From positions 121,136,434-121,200,433 of the forward strand of contig CM066727.1 of NCBI GenBank assembly GCA_033961575.1: 64,000 nucleotides of DNA. The letters are read 5' to 3'. Origin of the DNA: Aselliscus stoliczkanus (taxonomy: Eukaryota > Chordata > Mammalia > Chiroptera > Hipposideridae). Positions 33,786-44,168 of the stretch are shown in pieces. Each line of letters opens with the position of its first letter. Within the stretch, counting starts at the first letter, position 1. A program made the translations under genes and the position numbers. The notes under the pieces were generated by a model, which made no database searches, was not told the DNA's origin, and was given only the letters and a program-made list of their open reading frames with translations.

Positions 33786-34116
33786 GAAAAATCGGAGGGA
33801 TGCCCCAGAGGTGGGGAGGCCCCAGCGGTGGGGAGGCTTCTCCGGTTGGGGGAGAGACCCTGCGGGGCACACCCAGCTCCCCAGCCCGCCCCTCCAGCTC
33901 CACCTCACGGGTTCACCTAAAAGGCCATCTTCCGGACCCGCGAGCCTGGAGGTGGTACACAGCATTCAAACAAAAGGCCTCCAGCCAACTAAGCGGGGCA
34001 GCACCAACGCTGCCTAGCCCGGCTTTGCTTCTCTCCACATTTGCGTCACAAGCCCCCAATGAACGTTCACGGGGCACGTCGTCCCAGCTGGAACCCCACC
34101 TCCACGCACAGCGACC

Positions 34117-34185
34117 CCAATTGGCTGTCACCCGGGGCAACCAAGGACGCGGTGGGCACGCGGGGGCTCCGGCCGGTATTTAAAG
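34117..34185 (+). promoter_or_regulatory. CCER1: Candidate CCER1 core promoter (CCAAT and TATA-like boxes)
   Basis: A palindromic CCAATTGG lies at 34117-34124 and a TATTTAAAG TATA-like box at 34177-34185, a classical spacing. Transcription would begin near 34205-34215. An upstream TTGCGTCA at 34041-34048 resembles a CRE/ATF half-site of the kind used in spermatids. These are motif readings without expression evidence. Confidence 0.6.
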
Positions 34186-34204
34186 GCTGCCTGACTGCGC
34201 CCCC

Positions 34205-34259
34205 CCAGTCCCACCAGGACGGCGACTGTGAGGCACCTGGGTTGAGACCGAGCGGCAAG
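34205..34259 (+). other. CCER1: Possible CCER1 5' UTR exon with splice donor
   Basis: About 25 bases after the TATA-like box a short GC-rich stretch ends in GGCAAG|GTAACG, a good splice donor (GT at 34260-34261). Possible acceptors before the ATG include ttctcag near 34531 and gaagacag near 34610. The leader may therefore be spliced, but an unspliced leader is equally possible from sequence alone. Confidence 0.35.
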
Positions 34260-34658
34260 GTAACGCGCAAACCCGGCCTCCCCCGGGCCCAGCCCGAGCC
34301 TCTGCTGAGGTTGGGGTGGGGGTGCAGGTGCGGGTGGGTGGGAACCGGGAGCTGCTCCCACTGCATGTTGCCCATCAACATCTTCGTCCCCCACCATCTT
34401 TATCCAGCCCCAGCCAAACCAGCTTGGGCGAGACGGCCGGGTTGCGAAGGGCAAGAAATTACCGCAGCAAAGCGAATTAGTCGCACGCGGAAAAGAGGCG
34501 TCCCCCTGGTGAGGACAGGTGGGTTCTCAGCGGCAGGCTGGTGGCGCTGCGAGGAGAGACCCGGGGAGATGAGGCCCTTCAGACCGTCGGGGGAGGACAC
34601 ATTTGAAGACAGCTTCTAGGACGCTTCCATTTCGACGTCTCGCGGAGCTCGCTGAACC

Positions 34659-35804
34659 ATGCCCCAGACCCTCAACAAAAGGGAAGACCCTCTGAACCTG
34701 GGCGGCGGCGGCTGGTCATCCTCTGCCCCGTTTCGCCCCTGGCCTTCCTGGCACGGGAGGCGCAGCGGCGCTCCGGCTTACAGGCGGTGGCACCGCTCTG
34801 ACCCCCACGCCGTGTACGAGCCCCCGAGGAAACAGCGGAAGCAACGATATGGCCACGGCCCGTGGTGCCAGCCGCCCCTTAGTCCCCACTGGGCCGTACA
34901 CTCTAACTGGCGGCCCTGGGGAGGGCCCTGGTGCCCACTTCGGGCGGGATGCTGGAAGCCCCCCGTCCGGATGCCTCCGAGCCGACACTGTGGCCTGCAC
35001 CCGCTGTGCCTCTGCTGCTGCTTCTGCTGGCTCGGGCCCTGGAACCCCGGCTGGGCGAGGCCCCCGGCCAGGAAGAAGCGCTGGGACCCCCGGGGCCGCG
35101 GCCTGCCCCGCCACCCTCGCCGTTCCTGGCCGAGGAACCCGCCTGTGGATCTAAGCACGCTGCTGCGGCCCGTCAACCTGTACGGGTGGCGGGCGCCCGG
35201 CATGCGAGCGCCGCGCAACACCACCCAGTTCATCATGAACCAGGTCTACGAGGACATGCGACAGCAAAAGAAGCTGGAGCGCCAGCAGGAGGCGCTGTGG
35301 GCGCGGCAGGCCCCTGCGGGCGGCTCCACCTCCCCGGCTGGCCCCGCCTCCGGGAATGACGCGCCGCCCGGCGGGGCCGAAGAGGAGGCGGAGCTGCCGG
35401 GGTGTCTGTTTGACTGTGTGCAGCATCTCTCTTTCGGTTTCAGTCCTGACCTGGAAGCGGAAAAGCAGTGCCCCTTCCCACTGCTGGTGGAGGAAGAGGA
35501 GGAAAATGGTGAGGAGTGTGACCAAGAGGAGTGTGATGGGAAGGAGGAGGAGAGCGAGGAGGAAGATGAAGAGCAGGTGGAAGAGGCTGGCTCTGGGGAG
35601 GAGGAAATTGAAGAGGAAGAGGAGGGGTTGGAGGAGGATGAGCAGCAAGAGGAAGAGAATGATTTGCCTTTGGCGATGCCTTTATCATTCCTAGTGGAGG
35701 CTGAGGAAGAGGGAGAGAACTGTATGAACTGTTCTTATTTAAGCCCCAATCAGACAATTCCCGAAGTGTCCCAGGGAGCTCTCCTCATGGACATTAACTT
35801 GTAG
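34659..35804 (+). CDS. CCER1: CCER1, coiled-coil glutamate-rich protein 1
   Basis: This intact 381-residue single-exon frame matches CCER1 (C12orf12), which lies next to EPYC in human. The family is testis-specific; published work describes it as a spermatid nuclear protein forming condensates needed for histone-to-protamine exchange (recalled, not checkable here). The start MPQTLNKREDPLNLGGGG parallels the human N-terminus, and the ATG has A at -3. Residues 1-180 are basic and rich in Trp, Pro and Arg. Residues 111-123 hold a dense cysteine cluster, CGLHPLCLCCCFC. Residues 182-215 (MRAPRNTTQFIMNQVYEDM and a Gln/Arg helix) are the best conserved block and a likely coiled coil. Residues 278-334 are mostly Glu/Asp. 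The C-terminus is short and hydrophobic. By my recollection it is somewhat shorter than human, mainly in the acidic tract. The N-terminal half is very GC-rich because it lies inside the CpG island. Confidence 0.95.
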   Translation: MPQTLNKREDPLNLGGGGWSSSAPFRPWPSWHGRRSGAPAYRRWHRSDPHAVYEPPRKQRKQRYGHGPWCQPPLSPHWAVHSNWRPWGGPWCPLRAGCWKPPVRMPPSRHCGLHPLCLCCCFCWLGPWNPGWARPPARKKRWDPRGRGLPRHPRRSWPRNPPVDLSTLLRPVNLYGWRAPGMRAPRNTTQFIMNQVYEDMRQQKKLERQQEALWARQAPAGGSTSPAGPASGNDAPPGGAEEEAELPGCLFDCVQHLSFGFSPDLEAEKQCPFPLLVEEEEENGEECDQEECDGKEEESEEEDEEQVEEAGSGEEEIEEEEEGLEEDEQQEEENDLPLAMPLSFLVEAEEEGENCMNCSYLSPNQTIPEVSQGALLMDINL

Positions 35805-36730
35805 ACATCTGGAAAGGGATTGAGGAATAGAAGGGAACTGATTTGAGGCTAAAAATGGATTAGCAGTTTATTAGAAAAACTAATTTAAAAGTGAGTTCCA
35901 TTAATTAACATGCATGTAAACCCCTTCTTTGACCATTATAAAATGTTTAAAAATTAGTGTGTTTGTGTATGACTATGGGACAAGGGAGCTTTCAATTATA
36001 ATTTAATTGAAAATTACTAAAAGCCAAAATACTTTATTACTACAGTTTAAATATTTTCATTTGGTATGTCCCCTCTACACACCCGAGTTTTTAAAATTCT
36101 GGCTGAAAACTTTTTAAAAAAAACCAATTCGTACAATTTATCTACTTAATGAGCTTGGAATCAATAGCTACTTAGACTCTTACATGCATAAGAAGCAAGT
36201 GCCATGTCCACTGAATGTCCATCAGTGCTTTTAACATGATAGCCCAAATACATGTTTTAAAACACTTATATTTTCAGTTTTGTTCTTTATAGATTTTCCA
36301 CCTTCAGAGTTCATTTTTGAAGGCTGTATTTTGGTAATCTCATCTGCAGTCTTGTGGCATCGTTCATTTACATTCCTTGTTCCACAGTGCTATGGATCTT
36401 CCTCAGAAGAACATGAAGTTGCTTCTGTGGAACTGTTTATCTGCCATGCCCTCAACAATCCATAAATCCATGCATGGAGAGGATTCCCCATGGTCAGAAG
36501 CCAACTTGCACATCTAGTTAAAATCCAAGGTAACAGCAAGCAATGCAACATGGCTTAGATTTTGAAGGCTCGTTCCTGGATATGTTCTTTGTCATAAGTT
36601 TACAGGAACCATAAAAGTAATTAGTGCAGAATGGATTTTTTAAGATTATTACCTTTCGATGGTAGAATATCTTATTTCTTTCCCAGTCTTTCTGTCTTAT
36701 AAAGGAGAATAAAACAAAGCTGTGTTAAAT
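35805..36730 (+). other. CCER1: CCER1 3' UTR (inferred)
   Basis: This AT-rich, repeat-free sequence follows the TAG at 35802-35804. A canonical AATAAA occurs at 36708-36713. The end is placed about 15-20 bases after that signal. Confidence 0.55.
36708..36713 (+). promoter_or_regulatory. CCER1: Candidate CCER1 polyadenylation signal
   Basis: AATAAA in the context aaggagaataaaacaaag, followed within 30 bases by gtgtt, about 900 bases after the CCER1 stop codon. Confidence 0.55.
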
Positions 36731-37694
36731 GCAAGCCTACATGAGTTAATTTCTGATGTCCAAACAACTATGTGTGGAAAATACATCATTCAAAATGATA
36801 GCAGTTATTAAGATATTTTTAGGAAGTAATAATACATTTCTTTCTGGGCACTTAATCCTCATAATTTAATAAAAGTTTCCATCCATAACATATTTCCAGA
36901 AGAGATGAATAATTTGAACCTGCCTTCTCAAAAATTACATATTTTGACAAACTGTACTTCTAAGTATAATTTGAACCACAATTTAGTATTTATTTGGTGA
37001 AGAGAAGACTGTGTGGTGATATCTTACCTGGATGTTGATTTTTACTCATATATCCCAGTGTATTGCAGTATTTGGGGTGATAAGTTATAAAAAAATAAAA
37101 TTTGAAAAATATATTCAAAGTGCTAAATGGAAGTACCCTCACATATCAGATACCTATTCAGCAATATGTCAGTAGCCAAAACAATGAACTGAAGAAGAAA
37201 AACTGACAGAAACCTTGTAGGAATTTTTAAATAACACCAAACACTGCAAAGTATAGCCATTTAATAACCATTTAATTATACTCTAAGAAATCATTTCCTT
37301 CAAGATGCAATTTCTGAGTTACCTATAAAAATAGTTTTAAATTGGCTATACATATGCATTTCTAATGCTTATATGCAGGGAGAAACGAAGAATCCTGCTC
37401 CTGGTCAATCCTGACACTGGTCAATAAATTCTTACAAGTCATAGCCCCAAAATACTTTTTCCAATATTTTCAAATAATCACTAAGTCTTAAGTATGTTCT
37501 CATTAAAGAAACGCTTTCATTTAGGACTGAATTTCTTCACAATCATATCTGTACAATTCTCAATTTATTCTTACAAGAGAGTCTACTGTTACATTTAGAA
37601 ATGCAACTCATTATCTCCGTATGCATAAGACGTGATCCATTAGTCATTGTAGAGAATGTAAACAGGAGCACTGCCTCAGGAGTTTACTCTAGTT

Positions 37695-37990
37695 CATGAA
37701 CCATTATCCAATAAATGTTTACTGAGCTACTATGGGCCAAGCACAGTGAAGAGTAATAAGCAAAATCCCCACTCTCGTGTTGCTCATAGTTTAATAGAAA
37801 AGACAAACATTAAGAGTTAGATAAGTTAGTCACGGCAACCACTATGAAAGGAAATCCTAGAGTGAAGCTGGGGAGGTTTACTGTGGGCAAAGGAAGCTGT
37901 GAGTCTAAAGGCTGAGAGCTGGGAAGAGCTTGGTGCCCTTGAAGAACTGAAGACAGAAGAACCAGAGTGTCCTGAAGGAGTGCCAAGGAG
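37695..37990 (-). repeat. L2 3' end, antisense
   Basis: aataaatgtttactgagctactatgggccaagcacagtg then cactctcgtgttgctcatagtttaatag, a clear antisense L2 start. Confidence 0.65.
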
Positions 37991-38704
37991 GATTGAGAGA
38001 GGTAGGCAGAAGCCATATTATCCCTTCATTCCTCTGCCATCCATAACTGCTGAAGAAACACCAGCAAAAATTGATGGAGGAAACAATTAGCCATTGATGA
38101 TTCCATACCTGAATCATCGATTAGCCAGATATTATGATGGTCTCTTGACTAATCCTGGAGGCTGACATGAAATGGTTAAAACATGTCAGGGATGAGGGTT
38201 GGTCATCCCAGTACACCTATTACCCATTTCAGAGACCTCCTCACACATCCTGTAAAGACAGAGCCCCTAGGGATTGTTGCTTAGCATGATTGGAGCACCA
38301 TCACTGTAAACTCCCATGGACAACCTCTGCGCAGCTTGTTCAGTACAATCTGATGATGATTCAATGGTATCAGTGTTAGTACGGCTCGGAATACCCCCAC
38401 CCTTTAGTTTTAAAGCTAAGTGTATGCTTGAAGAAAACACAATTTTCTAAAATAAGCTCATTATTATTAAGGTCATTTCAAACTTGTTGAGTGAACACCA
38501 TGATAATGAGGTACCAGTTAGCCATTTCTTTCAAGAATGGAAGTATTTCCTTTGTCGATTTTCAGAAAAATAACACTATAGATCAGAAATCTATTTAGCA
38601 GGGCTAGGCTTGATAAGAATCTTTGCTGTCTAATTCAGTACTTTTATGCATAGAGACTCTGATATTTTCCTTTCCTAGTAACTGACAGTGTTTCTTTTTT
38701 TTTT

Positions 38705-39164
38705 CTATCTCCCTAACAAGACATGTGACTATCTGACACTCCACAAAATTTTTACAACATTATTATGTTCTCCGAACTGTGTTTCATATCCTTGTGGCAA
38801 TATTGTAGTTGTCTATTTATGCTGTCTAATCCCTTCCCCTTCCCCCCCATCCCCACCCCGCTCCCAACTAGCAACCCTTAGTTTTTCCTCTACATCTACG
38901 AGTCTGTTTACTTTGATCGTTCACTCAGCTCTTCGGACTCCACACACAAGTGAGATCACATGGTACCTGTCCTTCTCCGACTGACTTATTTCACACAACA
39001 TAATAGTTTCTTCACAACATTATCAATTACATTCCCAGAACTGCCCCCATATCCCTGAAGCAACATTGTAGTCCCACCTACACTGTCCAAAACCTTCCCC
39101 CTCTCCCTCTTCCCCACTCCCTCCCAGCCAGCAACCATCAGTTTTTCCTTTATATCTGCTTGAT
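38705..39164 (-). repeat. L1 3' UTR with two 260-bp tandem units
   Basis: On the minus strand, ggaaaaactgatggttgctgg near 39140 recurs as ggaaaaactaagggttgcta near 38888. The G-rich tract and the following acaat(g/a)ttgc... segment are repeated at the same 260-base spacing. The sequence matches mammalian L1 3' UTR text such as 'gtaccatgtgatctcact'. Confidence 0.7.
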
Positions 39165-39732
39165 ATGACTTCAATCTTCTTAAATTTACTGAGACTTGTT
39201 TTGTGGCCTAACATGGTCTATCTTGGAAAATGTCCCATGTGTACTTGAGAAGAATGCATATTCTGTTTTTTCAGGGTGAAATGCTCTAAAAATATCAACG
39301 AAGTCCAGCTGGTCTAAAGTATCATTTAAGGCCCCTCTTTCTGTGTTGATTTTCTGTCTAAAGGTTCTGTCCATTGGTGACAATGGTGTTGAAGTCCCCT
39401 ACTATGATAGTGTTACTGTTGCTCTCTGTCTTTATGTCTGTCAAAATCTGTTATATGTAATTAGGAGTTCCTATGTTGGGTGCATAGATGTTTATTAGGG
39501 TTATAGTGCCCATTTTTGTCTTTTATTGTAGTCATTTTAAAGTCTATTTTGTCCAAAATAAGTATTGGTACTCCAGCTTTTTTTCCCCTCATTTCCATTT
39601 GCATGAAATATCTTATTCCATCTGTAAACAGCATATACATATGTCCTATTTTCTTATCCACTCAGCCACTCTCTGTCTTTTGATTGCAGCATTTAGCCCA
39701 TTCACATTTAAAATGATTATTGATAGGTGCAT
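39165..39732 (-). pseudogene. L1 ORF2 fragment, endonuclease domain only
   Basis: It begins MHLSIIILNVNGLNAAIKR at 39732, the usual start of the L1 apurinic-type endonuclease. It continues through segments resembling the WTFFSSTHGTFSKIDH region and ends after LSKFKKIEVI near 39165. Stops and frameshifts interrupt it. Reverse transcriptase is entirely absent; the next bases belong to the 3' UTR. Confidence 0.85.
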
Positions 39733-39800
39733 ATGTATTGCCAATTTGTTATTTGTATTCCTGGTCTTCCTGGGTTAGCTTCTTTACCCCATTCTTCTGT

Positions 39801-40673
39801 TTAAAAAAGCCCTTTTAATATTTCTTGCAGTGCTGGCTTGGTGGTAATGAATTCCTTAAGCTTATTCTTTTCTGAGAAGCTTTTTATTTCTCCTTCAATT
39901 TTAAGTGATAGCCGTGCTGGGTAGAACAATCTTGGTTGTAGGCCTTTATTTTGTGTCACTTTGAGTATCTCCTGCCACTCCCTTCTGGCCTGCAGAGTTT
40001 CTGTAGACAAGTCAGCTGTTAGTCTAACAGGAGTTCCTTTGTATGTAACCTGCTGTCTTTCTCTTGCAGCCTCTAGGATTCTGTCTCTGTCTTGAACTTT
40101 TGCCATTTTTAACTATGATGTGTCTTGGTGTGGACCTGTTTGGGTTCAGCTTTTTTGGAACCCTCTGGACTTCCTGGGCATGTATGTTGATTTCCTTCAC
40201 CAGGGTAGGGAAGTTTTCAGTCATTATTTTTTCAAATACATTCTCGACCCCTTGCTTCTTCTCTTCTCCTTCTGGTACTCCTATGATTCGAGGTGGTTGC
40301 GTCTCACCTTGTCCCATAGGGCTCTTAAACTATTTTCATTGTTTTTTATTCTTTGGTCTTTTTACTGTGCCAACTGGGTGATTTCTGCTATTTTATCTTC
40401 CAAATCGCTGATCCGCTCCTCTGCTTCATCCACTCTACTGGTGATTCCATCAAGTGTGTTCTTCATTTCAGTTATCGTATTCTTTAGTTCTAACAGATTG
40501 TTTTTTATGGTTTCCCTATCCTTCTTTATGTCCTCACTAAGTTCCTTAAACATTCTTATCATCAGTGTTCTAAACTCTGTCTCTGAAAGGTTGGCTCCCT
40601 CTGTTTCATTTGGTTCCATTTCTAGAGGTTTCTTCTGATCTTTTACTTGTGACATGTTTCTTTGTTTCCCCAT
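39801..40673 (-). pseudogene. L1 ORF1 (RNA-binding protein), frameshifted
   Basis: It starts MGKQRNMSQVKDQKK at 40673. A coiled-coil segment (SEDIKKDRETIKNNLLELKN) runs to 40362, then the frame shifts to a segment with RIIGVPEGEEK (40317-40024), and again to AKVQDRDRILEAARE and the C-terminal domain (40106-39801). At least two frameshifts separate the three blocks, so no full ORF1 protein can be made. Confidence 0.88.
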
Positions 40674-40719
40674 TCTGGCTGCCGCTCTGGGATTGCTTTG
40701 ATGTATTAGATAGATCACC

Positions 40720-41804
40720 AGGAGAGCCCTGGCTGGATCACGCAGGCACACAGCTCACGGCCCAACACTCCCAAGAAAACTCCCAGTCTCAGCCTGTCCC
40801 AATCAGCCGCTCTCAGATCAGGCCGAGCAGCCCGACAACCAATCACCAGCCTGGAAACTCTGCAAGCGCAGTACGGAGAGCAGGGACCCGAGGCGGCTTG
40901 CGCACTCCCGTGTCTCAGTGAGCAGCCTGTTGGAGCTGGAGCACTCCCACTAGGCATTTCCCTGGTAACGCAGCACAAGCCGTTCAGAGGGTAGGGATCC
41001 AAGGCGGTTTGCGCACTCCTGGGTTTTAGTGAGCAGCCTGTTGGATCCGGAGGGCACCCGCCCAGCATTTCCCCGGCAACGCACTATAAGATGAGCAGAG
41101 GGTGGAGATCCAAGGCCGCAGGTGCAGACGCACGCACACACGCACTTCTGCACCAATTCCACCAGACCAATGAGGTCCCGGACCTGATCCTCTGTGGGAG
41201 GGCACAAGCCTGACAAAATGGCGCCCTCCCTACACCACTCGCGTGCAGGCTCCACACCAGGGGAACAATAGTCCAAAAACCGCCAGCCTTTGCCCCAAAG
41301 GTGCTCAGTTCAGTCGATCCCCGCAGGCTCCCGGGTCCGGCTCACACAGCCACTCCCTCCACCAGGAACCAGGTAAGTGCTCACCGGCAAGCAAGCCGGT
41401 GTGCCGGTCCCATTGATTCTCCAGCCGCTCTTAGCCTCACCGAGCTGAGCAAAGAGAGTCCTCACTAATTGACTGCCAGCTATCTTAAAACTCCTCTTCC
41501 CGGCAATAGAACTCTGGGCTGATGAGCTTGGAGTGCGGCCGGAGGGTCTCTCCCCAAACCAGACAAGCTTCCCATGGCTGGGGCTTCCCTCACGGGGCTC
41601 GCTCTCTCTCGTCTCTGCCCATCCTACCAGACCCGACGTGGCCTCCTCTTTAAGTTCTTCGTTTAGTGGTTCTGTTCCTCCAGTGTCCCAGGGAACTCCA
41701 GGGTTGAATGCTGTATAATTTGTTTGTAATTTTGGTGTGATCCTGGAAGGCAGTTAGCACAGCGTCCGTCTATTGCGCCATTTTACCTGAAGTCCTCCAC
41801 CATC
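40720..41804 (-). promoter_or_regulatory. L1 5' UTR / internal promoter with 111-bp tandem units
   Basis: This is a CpG-rich leader. Two adjacent units at 40892-41002 and 41003-41113 share the start ggcgg(c/t)ttgcgcactcc, the block gagcagcctgttgga and the end g(g/a)gatccaa, with a period of exactly 111. A truncated third begins at 41114, and a diverged one may precede 40892. Near the 5' end (about 41774-41784) the minus strand reads aaaatggcgc, a YY1-like site positioned like that of human L1. Confidence 0.75.
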
Positions 41805-42804
41805 CTGACAGTTTCTTGATTTATCTTCATTACTTTGTCTTCATGGTAACTTAAAGGGAATTTTTTCTTTTTCTGTGAAAAGGTTAGCCCTCTACAGATG
41901 GTAAATATACTTAACATTTAGAGATCACCTCTGAATTCTGAGTATGGATTCATAAAATTTTATAACATCTGCATATGAAGAAGGCAGTAATTCCAACATA
42001 TTTAGTTTCATTAAAATAAACAGAGGAGATGAAATAACCAGTCTCCTGCCAGCTACATGAAACCTACAGAGCCTGGGAAGAAAATGATGCAAATATCACA
42101 CTATAGGTGGTCTTGGGGTAAGAGAGTGAGTAGGATAAGAAAACAGCTTCTTTAATTTAAATGTTAGCGGCATAATAAAGTGTTATATACAGCTATGCTG
42201 TTTGTATTTAGATTCAAATTAATGCGATCACAGTTGAAAATTACTCTTAATATTAACGCTTGTGCATCACTTGGGCATTGATTATTTGTGTATTTAAAGC
42301 AAAATCAGAATTTTGCTTTAATTCTGTAACTTAACTGTTTTAGGAGTAGCCTTGTTCTGCATCTATTTACTTTGAGCCAGTTAATGGAGCACAGTTGGAC
42401 ATCAAGGTCAGCTGGTGGAAAAGAAGAATTTGGACATCTGTGTGTTGTCACTGCTGCCCAAGAGACCTGTGGTGGAAGCCTGGAGTCTCTGTTTCCTCAA
42501 GCATAGTTGTCATACTCCATTACTTCTCAGGCCTATTGTGAAGACCAAATAGCCAAATATTTAAGCAGACTTGCATTATAGACTATAAATCACTGTTAAT
42601 CATTACACACTAAACTACATTTTATAATCAAAATTATCTCAATTTCTGAATATGAGAGCAGTCTAGATTCATTAACAAGGCTCAGCATATCTCATCTCTG
42701 CAATTCTTTTGGGCTAAGGTATTTTAGTTCAGTTGTTGTCACTGAACTAAGAATGAACCTACTGGTCCTTGAAATTGAGTTTTGACTTCTGGTAAAATAG
42801 TGTG

Positions 42805-42975
42805 CAAATGCACCTGTCTGGTGCCTTGATATTGCAAGTGGGGTCCATGGGCTAGCATTATTGGCACCTCTCCTAGAACTTCTTAGAAATACAGATTCCC
42901 TGGCTCCACTGGAGCTATTGAGTTTTAATCTGCTTTGTAGCAAGACGTGTAAGTGCACATTAAAGACTTAGAAAC
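42805..42975 (+). repeat. MER5-type hAT relic
   Basis: Contains ggcacctctcctagaacttcttagaaatacagattccctgg-like text and a right end in the same arrangement as MER5; strongly diverged. Confidence 0.55.
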
Positions 42976-43039
42976 TCTGTGGTTCATGGGTTAGATCCAT
43001 TGCACAGCCCTCATAAGAATTTAATGTTTAAGATTTTGG

Positions 43040-43215
43040 TTTGTGCATTCAAAACTTCCATTATTTACTATGTGAGTGACCCCAGGCATGTAGCTGACAT
43101 TTTGGCTTCTCATTTTCCTCATCTACCTCATGGGATTAAATGATATGAAGATTAAATGGGCCAAAACTTACCCAGCACTCAGAGCAGTGATATCCAATGC
43201 TTATTAGTTATAATA
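43040..43215 (+). repeat. MIR SINE
   Basis: gtgagtgaccccaggcatg, cattttcctcatctacctcatgggatt, cccagcactcagagcag. Confidence 0.65.
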
Positions 43216-43774
43216 AGTATTTAATAATACACAGATGAGACCATTGATATATTATGTTACTTGTTAATGGTTAGAACAATCAAATAAGTAAAATCACAAG
43301 ATAATTAACAAAATGATTTATTAACTCTGTCTCACTCTCCCTTGGGTAATTGCAATCATATAGACCACATTGAGCTGCATATACCAACTGTGAGAACTAT
43401 TTAAATCTCTAGAGCTGGATTCATCTTCAAAATATACTTTCTGGCCTTTATCTCCTACTCCCACTGCCAGTAAATGAGATTTCCATTCCTCTTGTAGCTG
43501 ACATTAATACCTTAATGTCTAGTGCTAATAATTACCCATTCAAGTCAGGATCATTCTTTCCCATATAAGCCATAAATATTAGAATGCATCTTTTCAAAAT
43601 CAAAATACATGCAATATATGCTTAAAGACACATGTTCTGCCTTATGCTAATCCCAAGGATATTGAAAGTTTTGATAAATATGAAATGCCTACTATAAGCC
43701 ATCTATGTAGAACACTTAAGCTATTTAGAACATAGACTTAAGATTTCAAAAAAGCATTTGAGCATATGCAAGAT

Positions 43775-43915
43775 TCTTAACATACATTATAATATTTACA
43801 CATAACCACCCCATGAAGTAATGCTTTACTTTTCTTTTACAGATGAAGGAACTGAAATGCAAAGAAGTAAATTGTTTTGGGACCCAAGTCCTCTATTTTG
43901 AGTTCAAAGTTGTTG
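43775..43915 (-). repeat. MIR SINE, antisense
   Basis: cttttacagatgaaggaactgaaatgcaaagaag with the ccaccccatgaagtaa segment. Confidence 0.6.
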
Positions 43916-44168
43916 GCACACATATTTTTGGAATAGACCTCTCTGTTGTCTTATTTAAAACAACTTGTCTAGGAACAAAATTTCCTTTATAAGCTTGACC
44001 TGAATTCCATGGAGGGTAGAAGAGTATAGACTCTTCAATGTGGGGTAGCTAATAGTGGCATCTAAGGAAGAGATTGGTGTTTCTGTCTCAATTGTAATTC
44101 ATCGTAGTGGCTTTATAGTTTATATAAGTCATATAATGACAATATAATAAATTGTTGTGTAATATTTT

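Larger units (their letters stand above)
33880..35450. promoter_or_regulatory. CCER1: CpG island spanning the CCER1 promoter and 5' coding half
   Basis: CG dinucleotides are frequent across this stretch, for example around 34060-34260 and 34750-35380, while the flanking intergenic DNA is AT-rich with very few CpGs. It covers the presumed promoter, the 5' leader and the basic half of CCER1, and fades where the acidic GAG-rich coding region starts. Confidence 0.8.
38697..41804 (-). mobile_element. L1 retrotransposon with intact ends and internal deletion
   Basis: Read on the minus strand, this has a CpG-rich 5' UTR, degraded ORF1, the start of ORF2 (endonuclease domain), a 3' UTR and a poly(A) tract, visible as T-rich 38693-38704. 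Flanking ctgacag..tttctt at 38682 and 41805 is a likely target-site duplication with a two-base indel. At 3.1 kb it lacks most of ORF2. Unlike typical L1 copies it is not 5' truncated. Confidence 0.88.

Noticed and set aside
33761..34183. 140-codon frame overlapping the SINE and CpG island
   Set aside because: It starts in a SINE and runs through the promoter region; open by GC composition.
34041..34619. 192-codon frame upstream of CCER1
   Set aside because: It lies in the CpG-rich promoter and leader, has composition expected of GC-rich DNA, and resembles no known protein.
34716..35648. Long frames antisense or out of frame to CCER1
   Set aside because: They are shadows of the GC-rich CCER1 coding exon and of its GAG-repeat tail.
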